Positions 28,231-37,120 of a DNA stretch of 64,000 bases are shown one piece after another (position 1 is the stretch's first letter; every line of letters begins with the position of its first letter). The notes below the pieces were generated by a model that searched no databases, was not told the DNA's origin, and worked only from the letters and a program-made list of their open reading frames with translations. The position numbers and the translations under genes were made by a program. Where the stretch lies: contig JAHEGO010000069.1 of NCBI GenBank assembly GCA_024645045.1, positions 57,698 through 121,697 on the forward strand, written 5' to 3'. The stretch is from Sphingobacteriaceae bacterium (GTDB lineage: Bacteria; Bacteroidota; Bacteroidia; Sphingobacteriales; Sphingobacteriaceae).

Positions 28231-28599
28231 ATGAGAAATTACGAAACGTTAATCGTTGTGACCCCGTTGTTGTCTGAAGAGCAATTGAAAGAGGTGCATG
28301 CCAAATTCAATAAAATCTTAACAGATAACGGTGCCGAAATTGTCCATGAAGACAATTGGGGTCTGAAAAAACTAGCTTATCCGATTCAAAAGAAGACAAC
28401 TGGCTTCTACAAAGTAACGGAATTCAAAGCTACAGGTGAATTAATCAACAAATTGGAAATTGAGTACAAGAGAGATGAGCGCATTATGCGTTTCTTGACT
28501 GTAGCACTTGACAAACACGCAGCGTCATACAACGACCGTAAGCGTAATGGTCAATTGGCTCCATTACCAAAAAGAGTTAAAGCAGAGGAGGCAAAATAA
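28231..28599 (+). CDS. rpsF: 30S ribosomal protein bS6
   Basis: This 122-aa protein binds bS18 and 16S rRNA in the small-subunit platform. The sequence [22 protein letters not shown] and the [18 protein letters not shown] core are typical. The extended basic C-terminus is common in Bacteroidota. Its TAA overlaps the rpsR ATG by one base. No Shine-Dalgarno motif precedes this first gene. Confidence 0.97.
   Translation: MRNYETLIVVTPLLSEEQLKEVHAKFNKILTDNGAEIVHEDNWGLKKLAYPIQKKTTGFYKVTEFKATGELINKLEIEYKRDERIMRFLTVALDKHAASYNDRKRNGQLAPLPKRVKAEEAK
28585..28591 (+). promoter_or_regulatory. Strong Shine-Dalgarno sequence of rpsR
   Basis: GAGGAGG lies 7 nt before the rpsR start codon, inside the end of rpsF. 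It is one of very few strong Shine-Dalgarno sequences in the window. Confidence 0.75.
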
Positions 28600-28862
28600 T
28601 GGCTAGAGATAAAATAACATACGTTACCGCTGCCAAAGTAGAGGATAACCGCAAAAAATACTGCCGTTTTAAGAAAAACGGAATCAAGTATATCGATTAC
28701 AAGGATGCAAACTTCTTGTTGAAGTTCATCAATGATCAAGGTAAAATTTTACCTCGTCGTTTAACAGGTACATCTTTAAAATACCAACGTAAAGTTGCTC
28801 AAGCTGTAAAGCGTGCACGTCACATTGGAATTTTACCATATGTAGCAGATTCATTAAAATAA
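28599..28862 (+). CDS. rpsR: 30S ribosomal protein bS18
   Basis: This 87-aa protein forms a heterodimer with bS6 on the 30S platform. The core [44 protein letters not shown] is diagnostic. It overlaps rpsF by one base and is preceded by GAGGAGG. In Bacteroidota, bS18 with bS21 and bS6 helps shield the 16S anti-Shine-Dalgarno tail, which makes a strong Shine-Dalgarno on this very gene notable. Confidence 0.97.
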   Translation: MARDKITYVTAAKVEDNRKKYCRFKKNGIKYIDYKDANFLLKFINDQGKILPRRLTGTSLKYQRKVAQAVKRARHIGILPYVADSLK

Positions 28863-28867
28863 GGAGG
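28861..28867 (+). promoter_or_regulatory. Strong Shine-Dalgarno sequence of rplI
   Basis: AAGGAGG sits 8 nt before the rplI ATG, overlapping the end of rpsR. It departs from the Shine-Dalgarno-free pattern of most neighbouring genes. Confidence 0.72.
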
Positions 28868-28875
28868 AAGACGAC

Positions 28876-29319
28876 ATGGAAGTAATTTTAAAGCAAGATG
28901 TTAAGAGCCTTGGATACAAGGACGATATCGTTAAAGTAAAAAATGGTTATGGTCGTAACTTCTTAATCCCTCAAGGATTTGCAGTTATCGCTAATGAGCC
29001 AAACCGTAAAATGCATGCGGAATATTTAAAACAAACGCAATTCAAACAAGATAGAATTAAAAATCTTGCTACTGATATGGCGGAAGGATTAAAGGCAATT
29101 ACTGTGAAAATCGGTGCAAAAGCTGGAGAGTCTGGTAAAATATTCGGTGCAGTTAATACTATTCAATTCGCTGAAGAGTTGAAGAAATTAGGATTCGAAG
29201 TGGATCGCAAGCGTATTACATTTGAAACAGATGTAAAATTCATTGGTTCATACATCGCAAACTTAAACCTTCACAAAGAGGTGAAAATTCAAGTACCTTT
29301 TGAAGTAGTTGCAGAATAA
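28876..29319 (+). CDS. rplI: 50S ribosomal protein bL9
   Basis: This 147-aa large-subunit protein has the L9 N-terminal signature (MEVILKQDVKSLGYKDDIVKVKNGYGRNFLIPQG), a central helix (about 40-75) and the C-terminal rRNA-binding domain (GKIFGAVNTIQFAEELKK). It completes the rpsF-rpsR-rplI operon, 13 nt after rpsR. Confidence 0.97.
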   Translation: MEVILKQDVKSLGYKDDIVKVKNGYGRNFLIPQGFAVIANEPNRKMHAEYLKQTQFKQDRIKNLATDMAEGLKAITVKIGAKAGESGKIFGAVNTIQFAEELKKLGFEVDRKRITFETDVKFIGSYIANLNLHKEVKIQVPFEVVAE

Positions 29320-29336
29320 TAATTTTTTAAAAATCG

Positions 29337-29367
29337 AAAAGCCCCAAGATTTCTTGGGGCTTTTTTT
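29337..29367 (+). terminator. Intrinsic terminator after rplI
   Basis: The perfect 9-bp stem GCCCCAAGA / TCTTGGGGC is followed by seven T residues; an A run on the left also permits use for the convergent mtgA transcript. Confidence 0.93.
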
Positions 29368-29392
29368 ATGGTAAAAATTTCAAATAAAATTA

Positions 29393-30079
29393 TTAGCGAA
29401 GGTATTCTGGTTTGCCAACGTATCTCATCGCTCTTAGAATTCTATATTCTCTTCGTTGAATGTATGCGTTAGGGTTTGCTGGCGACCATTTAATTGGGTT
29501 AGGCAATACCGCAGCAATAAGTGCTGATTCTCTTTTACTTAAAGACTTTGCTGGTTTGTGAAAATATTGTTGTGCTGCTGCTTCGGCGCCGTAAATTCCA
29601 TTACCCATTTCAATTTCATTGAGGTAAATTTCCATGATTCTTTTTTTCGACCAGGTAATTTCTATTAATATGGTAAAGTATGCTTCAAGTCCTTTTCTAA
29701 TATAGGAACGACCAGGCCACAAGAAAACATTTTTAGCAACTTGTTGTGAAATAGTAGAGCCACCTTTTACTTTTTTACTTTTCTGATTGTGTTGATAGGC
29801 TTTCTGTAAAGCCTCCAAATCAAAACCCCAATGTTCGTTGAAATGTTGGTCCTCGGATGCAATTACCGCGCGAACTAAATAAGGTGAAATGTGCTCAATG
29901 TCCACCCAATCTTTTTTAAGTTTAAAAGATTCCCCATCTATTTTTTGTTCTACCAACCTTTGTAACATAAGGTAAGTAAAAGGTGGTGGAACAAATCGAT
30001 AAATAAGCGTAAGCACAAAGCTGCTGATTAAAAAATACAGCATCAATTTCTTTAAAAAGCGATATACTTTTTTAACCAT
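29393..30079 (-). CDS. mtgA: Monofunctional peptidoglycan glycosyltransferase MtgA
   Basis: This 228-aa GT51 enzyme polymerises lipid II into glycan strands without a transpeptidase domain. It has one N-terminal membrane anchor (about 11-30), the catalytic glutamate motif ASEDQHFNEHWGFD (about 74-87), GGSTISQQVAKN (about 106-117), the KRIMEIYLNEIEMG motif and AALIAAVLPNP-like motif V. Length is typical for MtgA. It lies 7 nt downstream of the pseudouridine synthase gene and is probably co-transcribed. Confidence 0.94.
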   Translation of the reverse strand: MVKKVYRFLKKLMLYFLISSFVLTLIYRFVPPPFTYLMLQRLVEQKIDGESFKLKKDWVDIEHISPYLVRAVIASEDQHFNEHWGFDLEALQKAYQHNQKSKKVKGGSTISQQVAKNVFLWPGRSYIRKGLEAYFTILIEITWSKKRIMEIYLNEIEMGNGIYGAEAAAQQYFHKPAKSLSKRESALIAAVLPNPIKWSPANPNAYIQRREYRILRAMRYVGKPEYLR

Positions 30080-30086
30080 GCTAAGC

Positions 30087-31697
30087 CTAGTATTTATTCA
30101 GATGTTTTAAATGAATAACTTCCTCGGGTGTTAAGAATCTGCAGCGACCTCTAGATAAATCAAGTTTAGTTAAGCCTGCATAAATTACGCGGTCTAGTCG
30201 TACTATTGTATATCCTAAAGATTCAAAAATTCTTCTTACAATTCTATTTCTTCCAATGTGAATGCCAATGCCAATGTGCTTTTTAGACTTTCCTTCAACA
30301 TAAGATAGCTCGTCTACTTCTGCTTCACCATCTTCTAATTCTATCCCTTTTTTTATTTTGTCAAAGTCTGAAGGACTTAAGGATTTATCTAATTCCACTT
30401 CATATAATTTTTTGACTTTATTTCTTGGGTGAGAAAGCACGTCGGCTAATTCGCCATCATTGGTCATTAATAGCAAACCAGTTGTATTTCTGTCTAATCT
30501 TCCAACAGGATAAACGCGTTCATTTGTAGTGCTCTTTATCAACTCCATTACTGTTCTTCTTTCCATTGGATCGTCGAGGGTAGTAATGTAATCTTTTGGT
30601 TTATTAAGCAAGATATAAGTTAATTTTTGACGTTTTAAAACTTTTCCTTGGAAAGTGATTTTGTCAGAATCTTTAACTTTATAACCTAATTCTTTTACTA
30701 GTTCATCATTAACCATTACCGCACCGGATTCAATTAGTTCATCTGCTTTCCTTCGGGAGCAAATACCTGCATTGGCAATGTATTTATTTAATCGAATCAA
30801 GCCTTCATCTGCAAAAGTTTTCTCTTTCTTTTTAGGTGTAGTTGGGATGATTGCTTTTTTTAATGGTTTTCTTTCGTATGGTAATTCACCAACTTCGGAT
30901 TTTAATTTCCTTGGTTTTTTTATTGGTGCAGGAGTCAAGTCTTCGACCTCTTTCACGCGTTTGGCACGAGGAGCTCTTGGTTCGCGAGGTTGTTTAGCTT
31001 CTTCTTCCCAACCACTGAATTCTATTCTTTCATAAATTTCTGTAGGGCTATCAATTGATGCTGCTCTCTCCGCTCTTTTTTGGTCGTAACTATTTTCTTT
31101 AGGAAGCGCTGTTTTTACAATCGATCTTCTTTCAGTGTTACCTACCGTTCTGCTAATTCTTTCGGAATTACGATCGTCGGTTTTTGGTTTACGTGATTTA
31201 TATTCTTTATTGTCTATGCGTCCTTTTTTCTCAACTGGGCTAGCATTTCTGCGCTCAAATGAATTTGGAGACTTCGTGCTTTTCTTAAATTCAGCAGATT
31301 TGTCTTCGTTATAAGTTCTTCTTGTATTTGGTTCAAACTCTTCTTTAGCATTGAATCTTCTGTTTGGTCGATCTTCGCTATTGCGAGTTGCGCCGTCTTT
31401 TGCATTAAATCTTCTATTTGGACGGTCCTCGCTATTACGAGGCGAATCGGCTTTAGGAGAAAACCTTTTATTTGGACGGTCTTCGCTATTGCGAGTAGGG
31501 GCTGGTGTTCTCTTAAATTTGTCGAAATTTCCGTCTGACTTAGCGCTGGTATTTTCGCTATAATCGGAGGTAGAACGAACTTTAAAAGGCTTGCCTGCAC
31601 GTTCGTTTTTTTTAGGTCCTGAATTAACATCTTTGCTAATTCTAGGTTTTCTAGGTTTTTTATCGTCCTCGCGACGAGATGGGTTTGATTTATTCAT
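30087..31697 (-). CDS. RsuA/RluB-family pseudouridine synthase with long disordered N-terminus
   Basis: The ORF track begins at TTG 31703; the ATG at 31697 (MNKSNPSRREDD) is preferred. The C-terminal 245 residues form a normal enzyme: S4 domain (IRLNKYIANAGICSRRKADEL), catalytic motif PVGRLDRNTTGLLLMTNDG with its aspartate, and the RIFESLGYTIVRLDRV end. It should modify 23S rRNA (RluB-like) or 16S rRNA (RsuA-like). The first 290 residues are a highly charged Arg/Lys/Asn/Ser-rich region with three 18-residue tandem repeats, far longer than in proteobacterial RluB, and probably disordered and RNA-binding. Confidence 0.9.
   Translation of the reverse strand: MNKSNPSRREDDKKPRKPRISKDVNSGPKKNERAGKPFKVRSTSDYSENTSAKSDGNFDKFKRTPAPTRNSEDRPNKRFSPKADSPRNSEDRPNRRFNAKDGATRNSEDRPNRRFNAKEEFEPNTRRTYNEDKSAEFKKSTKSPNSFERRNASPVEKKGRIDNKEYKSRKPKTDDRNSERISRTVGNTERRSIVKTALPKENSYDQKRAERAASIDSPTEIYERIEFSGWEEEAKQPREPRAPRAKRVKEVEDLTPAPIKKPRKLKSEVGELPYERKPLKKAIIPTTPKKKEKTFADEGLIRLNKYIANAGICSRRKADELIESGAVMVNDELVKELGYKVKDSDKITFQGKVLKRQKLTYILLNKPKDYITTLDDPMERRTVMELIKSTTNERVYPVGRLDRNTTGLLLMTNDGELADVLSHPRNKVKKLYEVELDKSLSPSDFDKIKKGIELEDGEAEVDELSYVEGKSKKHIGIGIHIGRNRIVRRIFESLGYTIVRLDRVIYAGLTKLDLSRGRCRFLTPEEVIHLKHLNKY
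31332..31493 (-). repeat. Tandem 54-bp coding repeat (three units)
   Basis: Three direct copies of an 18-residue unit (RNSEDRPN-R-RFNAK... type) follow each other in the N-terminal region of the pseudouridine synthase. Nucleotide identity between units is high, so copy number may vary between strains. Confidence 0.85.
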
Positions 31698-31700
31698 ATG

Positions 31701-31708
31701 CAAAAATA
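31701..31708 (-). promoter_or_regulatory. Probable -7 element abutting the pseudouridine synthase start
   Basis: The minus strand reads TATTTTTG, matching TAnnTTTG, and ends 3 nt before the ATG at 31697. Initiation from it would give a leaderless or nearly leaderless mRNA. A TTTG about 22 nt upstream could be the -33 element. Confidence 0.5.
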
Positions 31709-31872
31709 CATTGATTTAATGCTAAATCAGCAAAAAAATGTCAAAAAGTAGCATTTTTAATCATTTTTTTGAAATAGCATGATTCGCTTATTATGAACAC
31801 TTTAGCTGTGATTTAATGCTAGTTGATTGCAATAAATTTCATAAATAGCTCTTTATTAAGCAAATGAATGTT

Positions 31873-31880
31873 TATCTTTG
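31873..31880 (+). promoter_or_regulatory. Probable lytic transglycosylase promoter -7 element
   Basis: TATCTTTG matches TAnnTTTG, with a TTTA about 18-20 nt upstream. The implied leader of about 60 nt ends in a strong Shine-Dalgarno sequence. The gap 31704-31946 otherwise holds only AT-rich sequence. Confidence 0.6.
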
Positions 31881-31931
31881 ATATTAGCATTAAAAATAAG
31901 TGGGAGGATTCCGCACAAATTGTTCGGTTGA

Positions 31932-31940
31932 AAAGGAGGA
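31932..31940 (+). promoter_or_regulatory. Strong Shine-Dalgarno sequence of the lytic transglycosylase gene
   Basis: AAAGGAGGA lies 6 nt before the ATG at 31947. It is a near-perfect anti-Shine-Dalgarno match in a genome segment where most genes have none. Confidence 0.7.
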
Positions 31941-31946
31941 TTTTTT

Positions 31947-32723
31947 ATGAAATTTACAGTTAATACATACAAGTTTTTATTCAGTTTCACGCTGATCATG
32001 TTGGCAACTTTGATCCAGCAGCTTTTTGTTTTTGCTACTCAAATTGATGAAGATCAATTTAAGCAAGACTTCCAAGAGAAGTATAAAACATATGCTTTTA
32101 ATATTCCTGGAGATTTAAATTTTGCTGGAGAGAATGTGCCTTTGGATAATTTCAACGTTTATCAAAAAATGGATCGTGCATTATTGGCTAATTCTTATTG
32201 GAGAACACAAAGTAACGAAATGCACCAAAGGGCAAGCAGGTGGTTTCCGCTTATTGAAAGTATCTTGGCTAAACACAACATTCCATCTGATTTTAAATAC
32301 CTACCAGCAATCGAATCTGGTTTTTTAAACGCTACCTCTCCTTCAGGTGCCGTTGGCTTTTGGCAATTGATGGACAAAACGGCTGTGGAATATGGTTTGT
32401 CAGTTAATGATGAAATTGATGAGCGTAACCACATCGAAAAGTCAACAAAAGCAGCTTGCAAATATTTAAAGAAATTAAAAAGAGAACTGGGTTCGTGGAC
32501 ATTAGTGGCTTTAGCTTATAATATGGGTGTAAATGCTACCAAAGATCAAATTGCACATCAACAAACACGTAATTATTACGACCTTAAATTAAACCGCGAG
32601 GCGGCTAGGTATGTATACCGTTTGTTAGCAATGAAAGAAGTTATTGAACATCCAGAAAACTACGGATATCGAATTTCTAAAAATTCAACCTACGCAACAA
32701 ACAACGCGCTCGCATTGAAATAA
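31947..32723 (+). CDS. Lytic transglycosylase (SLT/MltD-like)
   Basis: This 258-aa secreted protein has an N-terminal signal segment (about 8-30) and a GH23/SLT domain. The catalytic glutamate lies in YLPAIESGFLNATSPSGAVGFWQL (about 119-142) and is followed by the conserved ALAYNMG motif. Such enzymes cleave peptidoglycan glycan strands to anhydro-muropeptides. It is MltD-like but lacks the C-terminal LysM repeats usually found there, so wall targeting may depend on the N-terminus or partners. Confidence 0.88.
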   Translation: MKFTVNTYKFLFSFTLIMLATLIQQLFVFATQIDEDQFKQDFQEKYKTYAFNIPGDLNFAGENVPLDNFNVYQKMDRALLANSYWRTQSNEMHQRASRWFPLIESILAKHNIPSDFKYLPAIESGFLNATSPSGAVGFWQLMDKTAVEYGLSVNDEIDERNHIEKSTKAACKYLKKLKRELGSWTLVALAYNMGVNATKDQIAHQQTRNYYDLKLNREAARYVYRLLAMKEVIEHPENYGYRISKNSTYATNNALALK

Positions 32724-32816
32724 GTTGCTAATTTTCATTTTTTCTTGCAAACAAATCACATTTATTTTCGCTTATAGTTATAGACATTTGATATAGGTCA
32801 AGCGCTGCTTTATCGG

Positions 32817-32824
32817 TATTTTTG
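32817..32824 (+). promoter_or_regulatory. Possible uvrA promoter -7 element
   Basis: TATTTTTG matches TAnnTTTG and ends 9 nt before the preferred uvrA ATG, implying a very short leader. The nearest TTTG upstream is 26 nt away, longer than ideal. Confidence 0.42.
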
Positions 32825-32833
32825 TTTAGTTTT

Positions 32834-35683
32834 ATGGCCAAATCTATGAAGAAGAAGCAAAGCGAGACGACCGGTATTCAAGCCGTTGAAGTATATGGAG
32901 CTCGTGTACATAATTTAAAAAACATTGACATTAAATTTCCAAGAAACCAGTTGGTCGTGATCACTGGTTTGAGCGGAAGTGGAAAGTCTTCATTGGCCTT
33001 TGATACCATTTATGCTGAAGGTCAAAGAAGGTATATGGAAACATTCAGCGCTTATTCACGCCAGTTTTTAGGTGGATTAGAAAGGCCTGATGTAGATAAA
33101 ATAGAAGGCTTAAGTCCAGTAATTGCCATAGAGCAAAAAACAACCAGCAAAAATCCAAGATCAACAGTTGGTACCATTACCGAAATTTACGATTTCCTTC
33201 GTCTGTTATATGCAAGAGTAGCAGATGCCTATTCTTATCATACGGGAGAACCGATGATAAAAATGACAGAAGAACAAATCATTGATACCATAATTACCAA
33301 CTATGCTGAAAAAACAGTCACAATTCTTGCGCCAATTGTAAAAGGGCGAAAAGGGCATTATAGGGAGTTGTTCGAACAAGTGCGCAAGCAAGGCTTTGCT
33401 AAGGTTCGTGTTGACAATGAGATTTTAGAATTAGTCCCTAAAATGCAAGTGGATCGTTATAAAATTCACGACATTGAAATTGTCATTGATCGAATTGTAA
33501 TTCGTGCAGACGATCGTCAAAGAATTGCTGAAGCAATTAAGGCAGCAATGAAACAAGCAAAAGGAATAATTAAGGTTTTAGATAATGCTACTAATGACGT
33601 GAGTCATTTTAGTAAATTCCTAATGTGTCCAACTACAGGTTTGTCTTATGATGAACCACAGCCCAACTCTTTTTCGTTTAACTCACCATATGGCGCTTGC
33701 GAGAATTGTGATGGATTAGGTTATGTGTTTGAAGTAGATGAAAAACTCTTAATGCCAGACAGGAAAGTGAGCATTGCCAATGGAGGAATCGTTGCAATTG
33801 GCGAATACAGAGATGTCTGGACTTTTCAAGTGCTCAAGGCGGTAGTAAAAAAGTTTGGATTTACCTTGCAAACGCCAATTGAAAAACTATCAAAAGAAAC
33901 AATCAATGCAGTATTGTATGGTTTGGAAGAACCTGTTGCGGTTGTGGTGCCATATTCTTCAACTGTTACCAATTTCAACATCACTTTTCAAGGGGTGGTT
34001 AAAATGATTGACCAACAAAATGAAAAGCGTTCAGATGATATTGATAATAATTTAGATGAGTTTGTTCAAAAAGTGCCATGCCCTGTGTGTGATGCTGCAC
34101 GATTGAAAAAAGAATCTTTGCATTTTAAAGTTGATCAAAAAAATATCTATGAATTGGCCAGCATGGATTTAGCCAAACTGGCAAATTGGTTTGAAGGAAT
34201 AGAAAAAAGATTATCTGTTAGGCAAAATACAATCGCAGTAGAGATCATTAAAGAAATAAAAGCAAGAATTGGATTTTTAAATGATGTTGGCTTAAGTTAT
34301 TTGAATTTAGATAGGGTTACCAAATCACTTTCAGGTGGAGAAGCGCAACGTATTCGATTGGCTACGCAGATTGGTTCACAGCTTGTCAATGTATTGTATA
34401 TTTTAGATGAGCCTTCTATTGGATTGCATCAACGCGACAATGAAAAATTAATTTTAGCACTGAAGAATTTAAGAGACATAGGAAATTCAATTCTAGTAGT
34501 AGAGCACGATAAAGACATGATCTTAGAAGCGGATCATGTAATAGATATGGGCCCTGCAGCTGGTATTCACGGTGGTGAAGTTGTGGCACAGGGAACGCCA
34601 AAAGAACTTGCGAAAGCAAATACCTTAACGATGCAGTATATCAACGGAATAAAATCCATAGATATGCCATTAAATAGAAGAGCGGGCACTGGAAAAGAAA
34701 TTAAAATTCAAAAAGCAAGTGGAAACAATTTAAAGTCTATAGACTTAACAATTCCATTAGGAAAATTTGTTTGTATTACGGGAGTTTCTGGCAGTGGTAA
34801 ATCTACCTTGATCAATGAAACGCTTTACCCAATATTAAATCAATATGTTTATGGCTCTAAGAAAAAGCCATTACCCTTTCAAAAAGTTTCAGGTTTAGAA
34901 AACATAGACAAAGTTATTGAAATTGACCAAACACCTATAGGACGAACTCCTCGTTCGAATCCTGCAACATATACTGGTGTATTTTCAGATATCAGAAATT
35001 TATTTGTTCAATTGCCAGAAGCCAAAATCAGGGGATACAAACCTGGTCGTTTTTCATTTAATGTAAAAGGTGGTAGGTGTGAAACTTGCGAAGGCGCTGG
35101 CATGAAATTAATTGAAATGAATTTCTTGCCAGATGTGCAAGTAGCCTGCGAATCTTGTAATGGTAAACGATATAACAGGGAGACATTAGAAGTAAGATAC
35201 AAAGGTAAATCAATTGCTGATATTCTAAATATGAGCATTGAAGATGCGGTTCCGTTTTTCGAAAACATGCCTCATATTCTCCGTAAAATCAAAACAATTC
35301 AAGAAGTTGGTTTAGGTTACATTACCATTGGGCAATCGTCTGTAACCCTTTCTGGTGGTGAAGCGCAACGTGTAAAGTTAGCAACAGAGTTATCTAAAAA
35401 AGATACAGGAAACACTATATATATTTTAGATGAACCTACTACTGGTTTGCATTTCGAAGACATTCGCATTTTGTTAAATGTACTTCAAGAATTAGTGGAT
35501 AGGGGCAATACTGTAATTGTAATTGAACATAATTTAGATGTAATCAAAGTCGCAGATCACATCATCGATATGGGGCCAGAAGGTGGTGCTGCGGGCGGTG
35601 AAATTATATTTACTGGTACACCCGAAGAACTCATTAAAAACAAGAAAAGCTTTACTGGAATTTTCTTAAAAAAAGAAATGTAA
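32834..35683 (+). CDS. uvrA: Excinuclease ABC subunit A
   Basis: This 949-aa nucleotide-excision-repair protein scans DNA for lesions as a dimer and loads UvrB. The start is taken at ATG 32834 (MAKSMKKKQ) rather than the TTG at 32822. Two ABC ATPase modules are seen: Walker A GLSGSGKSSLAFDT (about 50) and GVSGSGKSTLINE, signatures SLSGGEAQRIRLA and TLSGGEAQRVKLA, and zinc-finger cysteine pairs (CENCDG, CPVCDA, CETCEG, CESCNG). Length is standard. It appears monocistronic and converges on the anti-sigma gene one base after its stop. Confidence 0.96.
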   Translation: MAKSMKKKQSETTGIQAVEVYGARVHNLKNIDIKFPRNQLVVITGLSGSGKSSLAFDTIYAEGQRRYMETFSAYSRQFLGGLERPDVDKIEGLSPVIAIEQKTTSKNPRSTVGTITEIYDFLRLLYARVADAYSYHTGEPMIKMTEEQIIDTIITNYAEKTVTILAPIVKGRKGHYRELFEQVRKQGFAKVRVDNEILELVPKMQVDRYKIHDIEIVIDRIVIRADDRQRIAEAIKAAMKQAKGIIKVLDNATNDVSHFSKFLMCPTTGLSYDEPQPNSFSFNSPYGACENCDGLGYVFEVDEKLLMPDRKVSIANGGIVAIGEYRDVWTFQVLKAVVKKFGFTLQTPIEKLSKETINAVLYGLEEPVAVVVPYSSTVTNFNITFQGVVKMIDQQNEKRSDDIDNNLDEFVQKVPCPVCDAARLKKESLHFKVDQKNIYELASMDLAKLANWFEGIEKRLSVRQNTIAVEIIKEIKARIGFLNDVGLSYLNLDRVTKSLSGGEAQRIRLATQIGSQLVNVLYILDEPSIGLHQRDNEKLILALKNLRDIGNSILVVEHDKDMILEADHVIDMGPAAGIHGGEVVAQGTPKELAKANTLTMQYINGIKSIDMPLNRRAGTGKEIKIQKASGNNLKSIDLTIPLGKFVCITGVSGSGKSTLINETLYPILNQYVYGSKKKPLPFQKVSGLENIDKVIEIDQTPIGRTPRSNPATYTGVFSDIRNLFVQLPEAKIRGYKPGRFSFNVKGGRCETCEGAGMKLIEMNFLPDVQVACESCNGKRYNRETLEVRYKGKSIADILNMSIEDAVPFFENMPHILRKIKTIQEVGLGYITIGQSSVTLSGGEAQRVKLATELSKKDTGNTIYILDEPTTGLHFEDIRILLNVLQELVDRGNTVIVIEHNLDVIKVADHIIDMGPEGGAAGGEIIFTGTPEELIKNKKSFTGIFLKKEM

Positions 35684-35684
35684 A

Positions 35685-36617
35685 TTATTTGCTCATTAAG
35701 CAGAGTTGCGAAATATTAGGAATTTCACTACCATTTTTAGGCTCTAATGAAATTAGAAATACGCCAGCTTGTGTAGTTCCGTTCATTGGAAGCATCTGTT
35801 TGTTTTTATTAGTGGCTGAAAAGGTACCTAGGCTTTGTGTTTGGCCATTTGCAATACACCACAATTGATAGCAATGCATTTTATCTTCTAGCGGTAATAA
35901 AATTGGGTCTAATAAAATATTGTTTGTGTTTTTATTCCAATATACAACTGCTTTTGCATTTGGCGCAAACTTCATTCCAGACAAAGTAAATTTGATTACA
36001 TCTGGGTTTCTTATTGTGTCTAGCTGTTGATGCGTTGCTTTTAAATTAGAATCTATAGACATTAAAGCACTATTCGCTTTTGCAGCTACTTTCTTTGTTT
36101 CTTTTAATTCTTGTTTTAAGGAATCCCAATTGTTCCATAAATTAAACGCAGCAACCGCTAATAAGATTGGCAATATTAATACCAGAAATATTCCATAGCC
36201 AATGCGTTTCTTTTGATTTTTTGAAGAATTTGTTAACGCCTCATTATTTAAGATAGTTGCTTGTATTGGCGAATTATTTTCAGTCTTAATTTCAATATTG
36301 GGCTCAACCTTAACCTCTGCAAGTGTTTCAAAGTTTGTAGCAATTGGTTTCGAAGGAATCGCTTTTTCTGTAATAGGTGAATTGAAATTCGTATTAATTT
36401 TAATGGATTGAATGATGGAAGCTTTTAATTGGTCATGTGGTCCTTCGAATATTTGGTCATTAAAATTCCAAATGGCCAACTCTATAGCTTGTATTTCTTT
36501 TTTTATAGCAGGAAATTGTGCAGCCATTCGCTCTACTTCTCTCATTTCAGATTCTGCCAAAGCCCCTGCGCAATAGCGTTCTAAAATTCCGGATGAAATA
36601 TAGCTATTGATGTCCAT
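35685..36617 (-). CDS. Anti-sigma factor, RskA-like
   Basis: This 310-aa protein has a cytoplasmic N-terminal region with a ZAS-like helical start (SSGILERYCAGALAESEMREVERMA), a single membrane segment (IGYGIFLVLILPILLAVAAF, about 138-157) and an extracytoplasmic anti-sigma-K factor domain (VYWNKNTNNILLD ... GVFLISLEPKNGS). It should hold the sigma factor encoded one base upstream at the membrane until a signal releases it. The signal is unknown. Confidence 0.88.
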   Translation of the reverse strand: MDINSYISSGILERYCAGALAESEMREVERMAAQFPAIKKEIQAIELAIWNFNDQIFEGPHDQLKASIIQSIKINTNFNSPITEKAIPSKPIATNFETLAEVKVEPNIEIKTENNSPIQATILNNEALTNSSKNQKKRIGYGIFLVLILPILLAVAAFNLWNNWDSLKQELKETKKVAAKANSALMSIDSNLKATHQQLDTIRNPDVIKFTLSGMKFAPNAKAVVYWNKNTNNILLDPILLPLEDKMHCYQLWCIANGQTQSLGTFSATNKNKQMLPMNGTTQAGVFLISLEPKNGSEIPNISQLCLMSK

Positions 36618-36618
36618 T

Positions 36619-37119
36619 TTATTTTAAGTTACGAAGTGCTAATATTGCTGCACGAAAATCAGTTTGTACAATTTGATAGTCTGTATTTAATTTCTCTGCA
36701 ATTGAAAGTAGCGAAAACCCAGAATAAAAAAACAACTCAATTAATTGTCTGTGTTGGCTACTCAGTTGGTCAATCAATTTTTTATTGGTTGATTTTGCTA
36801 ACGTGATTATTGGTTGTAAACTTAACTCTTTTGTTCTTTCTTTTTTGTGTTGTAAAGCAGTGTTTCTAGCTATTATACTTAACCAGCTAAAAAGAAATCC
36901 GTTGTTTGCATCGAATAAATAAAAAGAATTCCAACAATGAAAAAAAGTGAATTGAAGTATTTTTTCTGCTTCGTCTTCGTCGCCAATAATTTGAAAAATA
37001 ATATTATACAAAGCCTTTGCATAGGCGTCATATAAATGAGCTAATGCATTTACATCTTTTATCTTCAGAAGATAAATTAATTCTGCTTCAGAAATTGTCG
37101 GACTCGTATTTGTCTTCAA
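36619..37119 (-). CDS. ECF-type RNA polymerase sigma factor
   Basis: This 166-aa sigma-70 family factor has region 2 (ALAHLYDAYAKALYNIIFQIIGDEDEAEKILQFTFFHCWN ... WLSIIARN) and region 4 (LSSQHRQLIELFFYSGFSLLSIAEKL ... DFRAAI). Region 4 lacks the usual strictly spaced residues of some ECF groups but the fold is clear. It is one base from both lipA and the anti-sigma gene, so it is translated from a shared mRNA with its likely regulator. Confidence 0.9.
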   Translation of the reverse strand: MKTNTSPTISEAELIYLLKIKDVNALAHLYDAYAKALYNIIFQIIGDEDEAEKILQFTFFHCWNSFYLFDANNGFLFSWLSIIARNTALQHKKERTKELSLQPIITLAKSTNKKLIDQLSSQHRQLIELFFYSGFSLLSIAEKLNTDYQIVQTDFRAAILALRNLK

Positions 37120-37120
37120 T

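Noticed and set aside
31214-31630. 138-aa minus-strand ORF within the pseudouridine synthase N-terminus
   Set aside because: It is an alternate frame of the tandem repeat and lacks independent support.
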